Source of the DNA: Quillaja saponaria
Taxonomy: Eukaryota > Streptophyta > Magnoliopsida > Fabales > Quillajaceae
Length of the DNA: 64,000 nt
Direction of reading: 5' to 3'
Assembly (NCBI GenBank): GCA_029379385.1
Contig: CM055613.1
Span: 21,346,001 to 21,410,000 of the forward strand
Shown: piece after piece, positions 23,543-34,598 of the stretch
Numbering within the stretch: the stretch's first letter is position 1
How the letters are laid out: each line of letters opens with the position of its first letter
Program-made: the position numbers and the translations under genes
Notes under the pieces: generated by a model
Database searches by the model: none
What the model saw: the letters and a program-made list of their open reading frames with translations, nothing else
What the model was told of the DNA's origin: nothing

Positions 23543-23617
23543 TAGGCTGCTGAATTTTATTGCAGTTGTTTGACTATGTTATGTGTATTTTGTTTCTTGT
23601 TTGTGCGCTAGCTTCCC
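23543..23617 (+). other. pararetroviral 5' leader fragment upstream of primer-binding site
   Basis: GGCTGCTGAATTTTATTGCAG through GCTTCCCCT matches the leader seen at 44197-44290 (minus) and 45181-45244 (plus). It ends immediately before where TGGTATCAGAG should start and is replaced by direct repeat A. Confidence 0.75.
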
Positions 23618-24496
23618 CTCCTCCCCTAGTCTCCCCTCCACAACAGCACAGACTCTAGGAATGAATGCATATTGATGCTGTTAATCCTAATGATGATCCA
23701 TCCATGCTATGTTCAAATAAGGGAAGTAAAGAACAATAAGCAGGAACCCAGTTTGTTTGCTTCTGTCTCCATTTCACTTCCTCACCAAAAAGCAAAACTA
23801 ACAACACTGGCATTAATTCAAGCAGGTGGTATGCATAAAAGAAAAGCATCACTTTTCAACTAGTCCAGGATATCTATTGCAAAGCAAATATTACTAGAAA
23901 TCTTAAATACCTTACAAATGAGAAATGGAAGAAACAATGTAACTCAAGTACAAGTTCGGGCAACCTAACAACATCCTATTAGAATTAAAATCAAAAATTA
24001 CAAAAACATGAAAACAAAAAACAAAATAAAAAAGAGGAGAGAGATCAGATAATGAAACCAAACCGACATCAAAGCAAATCTTTGTAAGCAAACCTTACCG
24101 ACATTCATACAAAAACTTGTAAGCATCTTGACAATGTACGTGGATTTTGTTAATCCAAGCAACTTCTTGGATCTATATCTATAGATCCTTATACTCAATA
24201 TATAAGTTACTTCACCCATATCTTTCATGGAGAAATTTTCAGATTACCAATTTTGACTGATTGTAACATAGGTACATCATTACCTATGAGGAGCATGTCA
24301 TCTACATGTAGTACGAAGAAATGTTACAGTGCTTCCACTAGCTTCTTGTACACACACGAGTCATCTTCGTTCTTAAAGAAATCATAAGCCTATTATGGTT
24401 TCATCAAAACTAATGTTCCAGATCTTAAAGCTTGCATAGTTTATTATGATGACCTTTGGATTCAAAACCCTCAAATTATGTCATATACACATTTCC
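23618..24496. repeat. long direct repeat A, right copy
   Basis: Partner of 18217-19078. Its right edge runs without a break into copia RT sequence (24497 onward), identifying it as the resident copy. Confidence 0.85.
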
Positions 24497-25404
24497 TATA
24501 AATAACCATTAACGAAAGCAGTTTTTACATTCATTTTCCATATCTCATAATCATGATATGCAGCTATTGCAAATAAAATCTAAATTCACTTAATCATGGC
24601 AACTGGAGAAAAAGTTTCATCAAAATCAATCCTTTTTTTTTTCTTGTAACCTTTTGCCACTAATATTGTTTTGAAGGTTTGTACATTGTCATCAACATCA
24701 ATCTTTTTCTTAAAGGCCCATTTGCACCCAATGGGATTAACTCATTTAAGTGGATGAACCAAAGTCCATACTTTGTTGTCATTCAGGGAGTCCATTTCGG
24801 ATTCCATGGCATCTTGCACTTCAAGAAATTAATGTCCTTGACTGTTTCCTCATAACTAGTAGGCTCATCACCCTATATAAGAATAATGTCTTTATGATCA
24901 TTTATCATAAATCCATATCTTATTAGAAGTTAACTTATCTTACTAGACTTACAAAGTTATTGTGTGTGTTGAACCTTTTTTTGTACCTCCAACTCTTGTG
25001 GTACAAGTTCAGGTTCCATTGTGTGATCAGTCACATTTTGGGTTTCTTGAATTTCTTCAAGTTCTACTTTACTCCCACTGCTTTTTTTCAAGAATTTTCT
25101 TTTTCTTTTTTAAGAAAGACAGTGTTTCCTGAAACAAACATTTTTGTTCATGTGAGTGATAAAATTATAATTCTCTTGTTTCATTAGAATAACCCATAAA
25201 CAAGCACTTGTCACTCTTGACTTTGAAGCTTATCAGTCATAATTCTTTTGACATAAGCATGATAGGCACAAATTCTCAGGTGTGAGATATTTGGTCTTCT
25301 GTTGTTCCAACTCTCATATGTTGAATAGACTTTGATGGAACCCTATTTAGAAGGTAACTATTGTTAGATTTACCACATAAGTGCACATATCCAAATGAAT
25401 GAAT
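23990..25404 (-). pseudogene. copia reverse transcriptase and integrase-RT linker, broken
   Basis: Minus-strand pieces, from high to low coordinate: SYLLNRVPSKSI (about 25340), KCLFMGYSNETRE (about 25190), AMESEMDSLNDNKVWTLVHP (about 24810-24760), NPIGCKWAFKKK.DVD (about 24700), and the catalytic motif HVDDMLLIGND (about 24290-24320) where YVDD is usual. MKDMGEVTYILSIRIYR follows at 24228-24180. The order and motifs are Ty1/copia. There are stops in several places. It is the 3' half of the element whose gag to integrase lies at 26632-29830. Confidence 0.8.
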
Positions 25405-26631
25405 TTTCAGAGATTGATAACTACACTAAAGCAAGCAAACATTCTTAATGTAATGGAGAAAACCTAGAATTACAACTTCCCTCAACACTCACTTGGATTA
25501 TTATTAACTTATCATGTTTAGTTTTGATACCGTATAACTAACTATATTTCTTATAATAATATCTAACTTAACCAACTCACTATATTTCTACGAGAATTGA
25601 ATTAACCTACACTCTTTAAGAATAGACCGAACATGGCTACATAAGTTATGGAGGTATATTTCTATCCTACATACAAATCAAATTTAAACAACCATGTGAA
25701 TGAATTCAAACAAGCTATCTTATTCAAGGCTAAACCAAGATTTCCTTAGTCAAGGTTCCTCTAAGTTACCAAATCAATCTAAGTGATAGATAATCTCAAT
25801 TAGAAACATAAAGCTGAGAATAAGATAAATAATTCATGTATCAAACCCTAAGCAATCAATAAACAAAATAAATCCATGCTACATGTTGAGTTCCATTACA
25901 ATCCTAGAGAAGAACTACTACTCCTTGCTACTTAATGTAAACATAGATTCATATAAAGAAAACAGCAAATAAATACAAAGAAAGAAAAGATTAGAATGAA
26001 GAAAAATGATGGTTGTTAGGTTTCAATCTTCAAACATCCCAAGCTCCTCTTGCTCCTTGCATTCTCGATGCCTCTAAACTCCAGACATTCTTAGCTAAAC
26101 TTGTGTCAATATTCCTCAACATACACCACTTTAAATAGGCTTCAAAAACCCTCAAAAAAGAAGTCAATTTGGACTAGGAATCGAGTCGATGCTGCATCAT
26201 TGAAGTTCTAGCACCTCAGCACTGTGGGTTGCCCCTTTTCTGGCGCTTAGGCACTGGCTGCCTTCCTATCTAGCACCTCAACACCAGCTTTCTGCAGTCC
26301 CTATGCTAGCCTCTGCCTGGATGAATTGTTGCACGATTTGGAGCGTTATGGTGCCCTTTTTCCGTGATCGTGGTGCCCAACATATAGTAAATCCTTGTTT
26401 GACTCTACTTTGACTTTAAGGAGTTTCCTTTAATTAACCTTCAAAACACACAAACTAAGTTAAAAATGAATGGAATTCCTAATTGAAGGCGGAATCCTAA
26501 GCATACTTAACTAGGATTCAACACTTTAAAACAAATGACTCAACTAAGTAACAATTAAACTAAAACTCAATAACAAAGAAAATAATATGAATAAAAAGGA
26601 CATGTAATAAGACTATCTCATAGACTTATTA
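25405..26631 (-). repeat. solo gypsy LTR (family copy 3) inside copia integrase
   Basis: The reverse complement starts TAATAAGTCTATGAGATAG, the family start with TG changed to TA, and ends near GTTATCAATCTCTGA. No gypsy internal sequence is attached. Copia integrase stops at 26632 and resumes at about 25400 in the same orientation, so this is an insertion reduced to one LTR. A target duplication could not be seen clearly. Confidence 0.7.
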
Positions 26632-27853
26632 GTAAGTTGCAGTAATTAAAGCATATCATGTCTAACAATATCTAATTCCTACTTTTGAAAACACTATTGA
26701 GTTTTGGCATACCAAGAAGAGTCCATTGAGATAGATTTTCATTGTCCTTTAAATAGTCTAAGAATTCCTTACTAAGGTATTCTCCACCTCGATCAAATTT
26801 AAGTATTTTAATACTCTTACCAATTTGTTTCTCTACTTCATTCCTAAATTGTTTGAACTTTTCAAAGAATTCAGAATTTTATCTCATTAGATACACATAC
26901 CCATACCTAGACTTGTTGTCAATAAAGGTTCTGAAGTAAGAATATCCACCTCTAGCATGTATAGACATTGGTCCACAAACATCAAAGTGTATGAGTTCTG
27001 GTAACTTAGTAGCATGTGACCCTTTACATGTAAAAGGTTTCTTGGTCATCTTTCTGATTAGACAGGATTCACATGTTCTAAATGATTCATAATAAAATGG
27101 ATCTAAATAACCACCTTAGTGTAATCTAGTGATCCTAGTCTTATTTATGTGACCTAGTCTACAATGCCATAAGTAAGATGATTTTAAACCATCTAATTTG
27201 AGTTTCTTAGTGTTTACATTGAATATAATATCAGTTAATTCTAGAACACATAATCCATTGTGTAAAACACCATATCCATAATAAACTTTGTTTAAAGAGA
27301 ATGAAAAGTTATTATTCTTTATTACAAATGTAAAACCTTTCTTGTCCAAACAAGAAATAGAAATAACAGGAACAAAATAACAATTATCCAGTTCTAATAT
27401 CATGGCAGATGGCAATTGCAAAAAGGAAGATCCCATAGCTAATTCATCAACTCTTGCTCCATTTCCCACTTGTAGGTGCATAAACCCTTGCTTAGCATCA
27501 TTTTGTTCTTTAGTTCCTATACATTATTACAAATATGAGAATCACAACTGGTATCTATTACCCATGAGCTAGGGTTTGCATATGATAAATTAATCTCAAT
27601 CACAAACAACCTTGAACTAGAGCCTTCACCAAGCCTCTTGTCCTTCACGGTACTCAAGTATGCTTTGCAATTCCTTTTCCAATGGCCACACAAGGGAAAC
27701 ACTTAACTTGGGCCATGTGCTTCTTGATCTGCCAATGGGCTTCATCTCCCTCTTTTGGCCTTTTACTTAAGTTTAGAAGAACCATTTATCAGCATCACTT
27801 GGGATTTATCTTTCTTCATATTACCCTCCACAGTTTACCCATGTGAAGTAACT
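26632..27853 (-). pseudogene. copia gag end, protease, pre-integrase and integrase, broken
   Basis: From high to low coordinate: a knuckle FPLCGHWKRNCKAYL with the first cysteine lost (about 27690), a protease SWVIDTSCDSHICNNV with DTS at the catalytic position (27560-27517), and the pre-integrase LWHCRLGHINKTRITRLH (about 27170-27116). Integrase follows with FIDNKSRYGYVYLM and LKFDRGGEYLSKEF. In the first acidic motif FIDD reads FIDN. The third acidic site (normally ..ERRN) is degraded to KSRN. The copy is cut on the left by an LTR at 26631 and on the right by an LTR at 27854. Confidence 0.85.
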
Positions 27854-29409
27854 TGATAAGTCTATGAAATAGCCTTATTGGATGTCCTTTTTATTCATAT
27901 TATTTGCTATGTTATTGAGTTTTAGTTTGATTGTTGTTTAGTTGACTCATATGTTTTAAGGTATTGAATCCTAGTTGAGTATGCTTAGGATTCAACCTTT
28001 AATTAGGAATTCTATTGATTTTTAATTTATTTGTGTGTTTTGAAGGTACAAGCATCAAGGAGTCCTTTTTGAAGACCAATTCCCAAGGAATAAGATTTCA
28101 ACTCGTCGGGTGCCTAGACCATGAAAAACCAAGGCTGCAGCGCTGAAAAAGCTCAACCAAAGGTAGTTGGCATTGGGGCGCTAGAAAGTGGGCGTTGGGG
28201 CTCCTGCTCTAGTCCAAAAATTGCAAAGTCAGAGGCTAAGGCGCCTAGGCACCAGAAAGTGGGTGTTGGGGCACTGGCTTTAGCGCAAAGGCACCAAAAT
28301 CCTGTGGCTGAGGCACCCAACATCATGCAAAGACTCCTGTTTCATCTGAAAATCAATGCTGTGACACTGGCCCGATAAAATTACTCTGAATTGGACTCTA
28401 ACTTATGATTTTTGAAGCTTATAAAGAGAAAGGGCTAGGGATTCTAAACACACAATTGAGCAAGGATTTCTAGAGATTTAGAGTTGATTGAGAGTGCTTG
28501 GAGCTTAAAGAGCAAGGGATTTTGAAGAGCTTGGAGACCGTCATCCTCCTAGTTTTCTCTATTTCCTTCTTTCCTTTTAGTTTCTTTTCATGTTTTTCAT
28601 GATTTGCTTAGTTATAGTCATGTCATGTTTACATCTAGTAGCATGAACTAAATCTTTTTTCTAGGATTATGATGGAACTCACATGTAGTTTGATTTAATT
28701 TTATCTATGATTGCTTAGGATTTGATATTATTGTTATTTATGTTATTCTATGTTCATTGCTTCTAATTGCTTTATCACCAATTAGATAGATTTGGTAACT
28801 TAGAGGGATATTGATGAAGGAAATCTAGGTTTAGCCTTGAATGAAATTACTTGCTTTAATTTAATCATAATAACAATCTCAAGTATTCAATTGTCTGGAT
28901 AAATTTGGAGTTGGTAAATTTTAATACTTGACTTGATAGAATTAATTCCTCGTGGGAACGATACTCTTTATCACCAATTAGATAGATTTGGTAACTTAGA
29001 GGGATATTGATGAAGGAAATCTAGGTTTTAGCCTTGAATGAAATAACACATGTTCAAATTCATTTACCTAGTTGTTTGAATTTGATTCATATCTAGGATA
29101 GACATATACCTATATAACTTGTGTAGCCCAATTAGGTTTGTTCTTAATGAACCTTGCTTAATTCAATTTTCATAGATATATAGTGAATCCTAGGTTTTTT
29201 CTACATGAACTTAAGTTCAGTTGTTTTATTTACTTGCTTTAATTTAATCATAATAACAATCTCAAGTATTCAATTGTCTGGATAAATTTGGAGTTGGTAA
29301 ATTTTAATACTTGACTTGATCGAATTAATTTCTTGTGGGAACAATACTTAACTTACCCTTTATTACTTGTTTAAGCGATATGTGCACTTGCATAGTATTC
29401 TTCACAACA
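27854..29409 (+). repeat. solo gypsy LTR (family copy 4) inside copia gag, 1556 bp
   Basis: It starts TGATAAGTCTATGAAATAG and ends CTTCACAACA. The flanks are TAACT (27849-27853) and TAATT (29410-29414), a 4/5 match to a 5-bp target duplication. Copia gag continues on both sides in the minus orientation. It is longer than copy 1 because of an internal rearrangement (see 28765-29346) and carries a GC-rich pocket with repeated GGCGC/GGGGCGC wording at 28130-28330. The open frame 28121-28378 inside that pocket is not a gene. Confidence 0.75.
28765..29346 (+). repeat. internal duplication within the LTR
   Basis: The stretch from TTATCACCAATTAGATAG to CTTGAATGAAA occurs at about 28765-28848 and 28965-29045. 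The stretch ACTTGCTTTAATTTAATC to GTGGGAAC.ATACT occurs at about 28849-28967 and 29231-29349. The pattern A-C-A-B-C suggests one recombination between two LTR copies carrying different deletions. Confidence 0.7.
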
Positions 29410-29830
29410 TAATTAGGGAAAAGTTGTTTCCAACTTTATTCATATTGTAGTTTATAACAAACTGTGAAAAAGACTCTGGCACAAAACCATATCTATTAAA
29501 GTTCATGGTCTATGGCAAATTCTAATCTAACAATCTTTCAATGTACATAATCTTTAGTACGTGAACATTTATTGAAGAACTTTCTGTCATCTTACAGGGA
29601 AACAGTTCCTTGGATATCTCGAACCTTTTAGATTTGTCTTGCATATCATACAACTCTTGCAAGTGTATGATAATCGTGCAAACATCCATGTTCTTGTGCT
29701 ACCTTTGAAGCTCTAGTGACATAGAACTCAGCATCATATATACTGCTTGTTCATTATCATTCAAGTGCTTATGATGATTATCAAAATCATATTCCTTATA
29801 ATCAAGTGTAAGGATACATTTTGAGGTTAT
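29410..29830 (-). pseudogene. copia gag N-terminal half
   Basis: The minus strand reads pieces such as LQELYDMQDKSKRFEISKELF, KMTESSSINVHVLKI and FSQFVINYNMNKVGNN, the UBN2-type gag of Ty1/copia. The continuation of gag lies beyond the LTR at 27853. No start, LTR or primer-binding site is clear upstream. Confidence 0.75.
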
Positions 29831-30694
29831 GATAAAAGTCAAATTAGTTAGAGTCGATCAACTTGTTGGATTCTAATATGGATCTAAGTGACAGATTGTT
29901 CATCATTCTAACAGCCTAGATAAAGATAGAACACATGTGTTAAAATTTATTTAATGCATATACCAAATTAAAAGGGCTTTATTTAAATTTGATCACTCTT
30001 AATATTTTATTAAATCTAACGACCCTTTGAATTAGATTGTAATGTCATCTCATCATATTATTAAATGGCCTAGAGTATTATTTATTTATTTACTATTTTT
30101 TGGACCTTTGAGGTGGCTTAACAAGCCGAAATAAACTTAAATAACCGATTAACTATTGTTTACATCTTATGTAAATTCCTAGGTCTATAGGTTGTTGACA
30201 TTGCTTTGTCATTTAATCAATTTAATTCATACCTAAGTTTTAAAACATAATAGTCTTTACGCGAGGGGGGGGGGGGGCGACAACATATTGATTTTAATTA
30301 AGTCCTAACCATTATTCTAATATACCATATATATTCCATGACATAATTAAGTTCAATATATTACTACCTTGATGGGGGCCAACAAGTATAAGTAAATAGA
30401 ACTTCCATTATGCCCAATAATGGGAGGCAACATGTTCTTAATATGTGACTTAATAATTTAGAGGGAACTTTGATTGTGGGCGAGTTTAACTCCTAAGGTC
30501 TTACTATGACATGCATACTTACATTCATAATACATCACATGTAATATAACATACATACATACAAGCCATAACAATAAAATATGGGATGATTATGGACCAC
30601 AGTTTTCTTGAAACTTAGGAAAACCATATCCTAAGACTGATGTAGTCCCATTATAACATTGTAAAATAGATTTATTTAACTACACTTTCGATTC
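29831..30694. other. non-coding stretch with G13 homopolymer
   Basis: No supported frame. It may include the decayed 5' LTR of the minus-strand copia element, but no ends were recognised. A run of 13 G lies at 30265-30277. Confidence 0.4.
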
Positions 30695-30702
30695 CTAATT
30701 TG
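30695..30702. repeat. hAT target-site duplication, left
   Basis: CTAATTTG, matching CTAATTTA at 36863-36870 in 7 of 8 bases. Confidence 0.8.
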
Positions 30703-31894
30703 TAGGGGTGTGCAGGCGGTTAGGTCGAGTCGGTTATAAGGCAATTATCAACTGATTACCCGCCAAAAAACCGGCATAAGGCGGTTTTTTTATTTTGCAA
30801 ATCAGTTGAATTTTGGTTTAAATGAGACAGGCCAGTAGACTTTGGGCCAACAGTTGGGCATTCAAGATTTTAGGCCCAAATTCAATTTTTATAGCCCAAT
30901 GTCAAAATTTTAGGCCCAAAATCATTTTTTACAACAAATTTTATAGCCTATTTTAAGATATAGTAGGCCTAAAAACTGTATTATTATTTTCCCAAAATTG
31001 TGTACATTAATATATTTAAATAAATAGCATACAAATAATTCAATTACATTACACACATAATCAATTAAATAACATCAATATATTTAAAGCCTGTATACAT
31101 CAATATACACCTAAAATGCTAAAACTTGAAGACACCTGTATACAATCAAACAAGCATCATTCAACATATAAAGCAATTTTCTAACTTAACTTACAAATAC
31201 ACATACATTTTAGACCAGTATAAATTAATAACATTCAAATACTACATCTGCATATTTGCTGACTTCTCTAACAAACAAAATATCATACATTCCAGAACCT
31301 ACATAAATCCATAACCTGCATAACTGTATTTGAGTTCTCTAAACTCAACTTACAAATTTAAACTTCAAGCACAAACAGAATTTAAACTTCCCGCATAAGT
31401 ATAACTCCTTAACATTTAGATATTATACAAATATTTAAGTTCATAGAATTCAGAAAACATATGCAATAATGTTAAACAAAAAGAAATAGTTGTCATTAAA
31501 TAAGTCAGCAAAAAAGAAACTTTCAAAGATTGATCCACAACTCAGCAATCAAAAGCCACAAAATCAACATCATGCAACACCCAATAGATCTCAACTTAAA
31601 CAAACAGCAACACATCAACCACCAATAAACAAGAAATTAAATTAACAGTGATGTACTAGTAGGCAGTAACTAGAAACAATATGCAATAAAATCTTAAGGT
31701 AGCATATCAAGATCTCCTTCATTGTCCCAAGGTATATCCAGTATGAAATGCATAAACAAATGTATACTAAGTTAATAAATTATAAGTACATAACATGATA
31801 TTAAAAGTAATGAATTTGAAACTTAATTGAAAGTTACTAATTACCTCATTCTAGCTTTTCTAGCTCTTCAAGTGACTCTTCTATACCTACCGGT

Positions 31895-34055
31895 ATAATG
31901 GTGCATCGAAGCCAATTTTGTAGGCATAGAAATGCCTCCATGGTCCTAGGTGACAAAGAGCTTCTATATGGATCTAGAACTCAACCTCTAGTAGAGAAAG
32001 CAGACTCTGAAGGAACAGTAGTGATGGGAACACCAAATATAACCTTACCCAATTTTCCCAAGACTTTATACTTACCACAATTTACTTTCTACCATTCTAA
32101 GACGTCAAATTTATCTGAAGGAGTTTCATGAGATTCTAATAAATATCAATCAACTTCAGATTTACCTTCCACAGACTCCTCTTGACTCAATTCTCTCATA
32201 AAGTCAATGGCAAACTGATATACTCCATTTAAATCATTTTCAACAACTGCAGCAATGGTCGTTTGAGTAGAAGTTCCACTCACAAAGTCAAAATCAGTGG
32301 CACTGCTCTCAAAAACCTGATAATGATAATATAACCTAACAAAGGTCCCCCTAACTTTCCCTGCTAATTCTTCAGCCATCACATTCCCAAACAAAGTTTT
32401 CAAACCCTCATTTAACAAACTTTAACTTGTGTAGGTCAAGCACTACCCCGATAAAATGTATGTGATTAATTTTATCAAGGCTACCCTAATACTTGTCATG
32501 CTTTAACTTCATTTTGATTGCCATTCTTTTCAAGGAAGAATCTTCTATAAGTGAGCACCATTGCTGCAATTTACTAAGAATGGTACGATACAAATGAAAA
32601 TAACTATTTGAAGTTACATACAAGGAACCAAAAATCTTGTCAGTTGCATAAAAAAAATCTTCAAAAACTTAACAAAGTTTTTGGCTGCCTATTGATTCAT
32701 CACCATGAGGTGTGTTTGGCCCTTGTTGTTCCAATTTATTGCAAGTATTAAATTCAAAAGTGTATTGCAGATCTTGTTCTTCTAGTCTATCAAAGGCCTT
32801 TTGATACTTTAAGGCTAAATCCAACATTGAATAGGTGGAGTTCCATCTAGTGGGAACATCTAAAGATGGAAGTGTCTTAGTAATCAACTTACAATCTTCA
32901 ACACACTTTTTAAACCTTAGCAGCCTAGATGGTGAAGCTTTCACATATTTAACAGCAAGCCTAATCTTTTGTAAAGAGATGTTTATATCCTTCAACCCAT
33001 CAGTCACAATTAAGTTTAAAATGTGAGCACAACATCTAAGATGCATTAACTCACCTTGCAACACACTTCTACCCCAATCATTCAACTTTCTTTGTAAATA
33101 TTCCACTCCCACATCATTTGTAGAGGCATTATCCATTGTGACACACAAAACCTTTTCCAACCCCCCATTGTAACAAGCATTTCTCAATGGTTTTCCCTAT
33201 TGTCTCACCCCTATGATCATTCACTTGGCAGAAATTAATAATTCTTTTATGCAACTTCTATTTATCATCAACAAAATGGCAATGCTAGACATAAATAGCT
33301 TTGGTTTTGGACTGAAGTCCAACAATCAGTAGTACGGGACACTCTTTGTTGGTTAGCCACTAACTACTTCTTTAGTTTTTGTTTTTCACTCAAATATAAT
33401 TGAAGGATGTCCCTTGTAACTGTCCATCTAGAAGGCAGCACCATTCTTGGACAAACAACACTCACAAAAAGCTTAAAACCCTCACCCTCTACATGTTTGA
33501 AAGGTAATTCATCTATGACAATATATCTCACTAATGCTTCCCTACTTGCCTTTTCATTAAACTTGTCACTTATAGCAGCCATCCCCTTATTCACAACCAC
33601 CCCATCATCTCCTAAACCATCTTTTTTAGCCTGCGAAAATGCTAGAACACTTTGACTAGCATCCCAGTTTGTAAGAAGGCGTTTAGGGAATTTCTTACAT
33701 TGATGTGTTAGATGGTTCCTTAAGTTGGTAGTTCCATTATTTTTAGAGTCACTAGCATAAGTTGCACCACAAAAATAATAACTGGATCTACGTTTCCTAC
33801 CCGAAGTACCCTCAACATGTGTAAAATAATTCCAAACCCAAGAATTGTTAACTTGGTTTCTTACCTTGCCCTTTATAACTGCTTTTGCTGGTTTTCCACT
33901 GCTAAAATCTTCTGATTTTTTCTTTCTTTTCCTTGAAGAAGCATCATCACTGACAATTCCTTCAATTCAGCTTTTTCTCCAGTTGTACTATCTACATTCC
34001 GCAATTCATCCTCATAATCAGAACTGTCAACATTAACAACTCCTGCACTGGCCAT
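31895..34055 (-). pseudogene. hAT transposase (BED finger, RNase H-like core, C-terminal dimerisation)
   Basis: From high to low coordinate: an N-terminus with VNVDSSDYEDE (34055-33873), then a BED-type finger WVWNYFTHVEGT followed by CGATYASDSKNNGTTNLRNH (about 33840-33700). The catalytic core follows with LCVTMDNASTNDVGVEYL, HLRCCAHILNLIVTDGL and LPSLDVPTRWNSTYSML (33187-32780). The insertion domain is at 32418-32146. The hAT C-terminal dimerisation region has LEWWKVN, VPSESAFST and LDPYRSSLSPRTMEAFLCLQNWLR (about 32130-31895). Stops and shifts occur near 33860, 33280-33360, 32670, 32450 and 32000. The enzyme would have cut and re-inserted the element. It is now non-functional. Confidence 0.88.
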
Positions 34056-34331
34056 CTATAATAAAAATATTTAAAATTTAGTTTCAAAAGTCACAATAGG
34101 AATTCAAGTTAAAAGAACATAACATGAATAAGATATAAATTAACATCAATGAAATATATAACATGACTTAGAATAACTTAGTTCAATACAAGAAATCTCT
34201 ACAATACTTAGCTCAATATAATTCTCAACTAATACATGAAACAAGTTCACAGTTAAACTATGAAAACTAAAAATTCAGAAAAACTTAGTAAGTAATAACT
34301 CCTCCACTTCAGCTACAGCTTCAGGTTCATC

Positions 34332-34598
34332 TCATTTGCATGAATCAGGCAACAAGTTTCTAGGTAAATGTACACATGTATTCATTAGATGATTTTTCAG
34401 ATTTGATGTCCCATGAGTTTTAGGGTTAGCAACATAACTAGCTTCAAAAAAATTAAATTCATATATGTGTTTATCCTCTAGTGTTCCTCCAAGCTTAGTG
34501 AAATATCTCAAAACCCATGGTACTTCTGATATTTTTCTGTTCCTTGAAAAGCCCTCCCCATTTGTTCCTCCTTCACTTTGAACACCTTTGTTATCCAT
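34332..34598 (-). pseudogene. second, upstream BED-like exon of the hAT element
   Basis: An 88-codon frame starting MDNKGVQSEGG. WVLRYFTKLGGTLEDKH and THGTSNLKNHLMNTC parallel the BED region at 33840-33700 position by position. The two leading zinc ligands are not cysteine here (FFEASYVANPK), so the finger should not fold. It looks like a tandem duplicate of the 5' exon that has degenerated. Confidence 0.7.

Larger units (their letters stand above)
19079..23617 (+). mobile_element. Endogenous pararetrovirus block, linear, ends at the primer-binding site
   Basis: Plus-strand order: leader just after the primer-binding site, movement protein, coat protein with knuckle, linker, aspartic protease, start of RT. 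There follows an internal jump near 23542 into the 5' leader, ending at GCTTCCCCT. Compared with the leader at 45181-45444, the left end begins at CCAGTAA and the right end stops 2-3 bases before TGGTATC, so the two ends abut the primer-binding site and the site itself is missing. Most of RT, RNase H, the C-terminal region and the intergenic region are deleted. Direct repeats of copia-bearing DNA flank it on both sides. Confidence 0.85.

Noticed and set aside
28121..28378. 85-codon plus-strand frame, Ala/Lys-rich
   Set aside because: Falls in the GC-rich LTR pocket. Composition drives the open frame, and it is not conserved in the other LTR copies.
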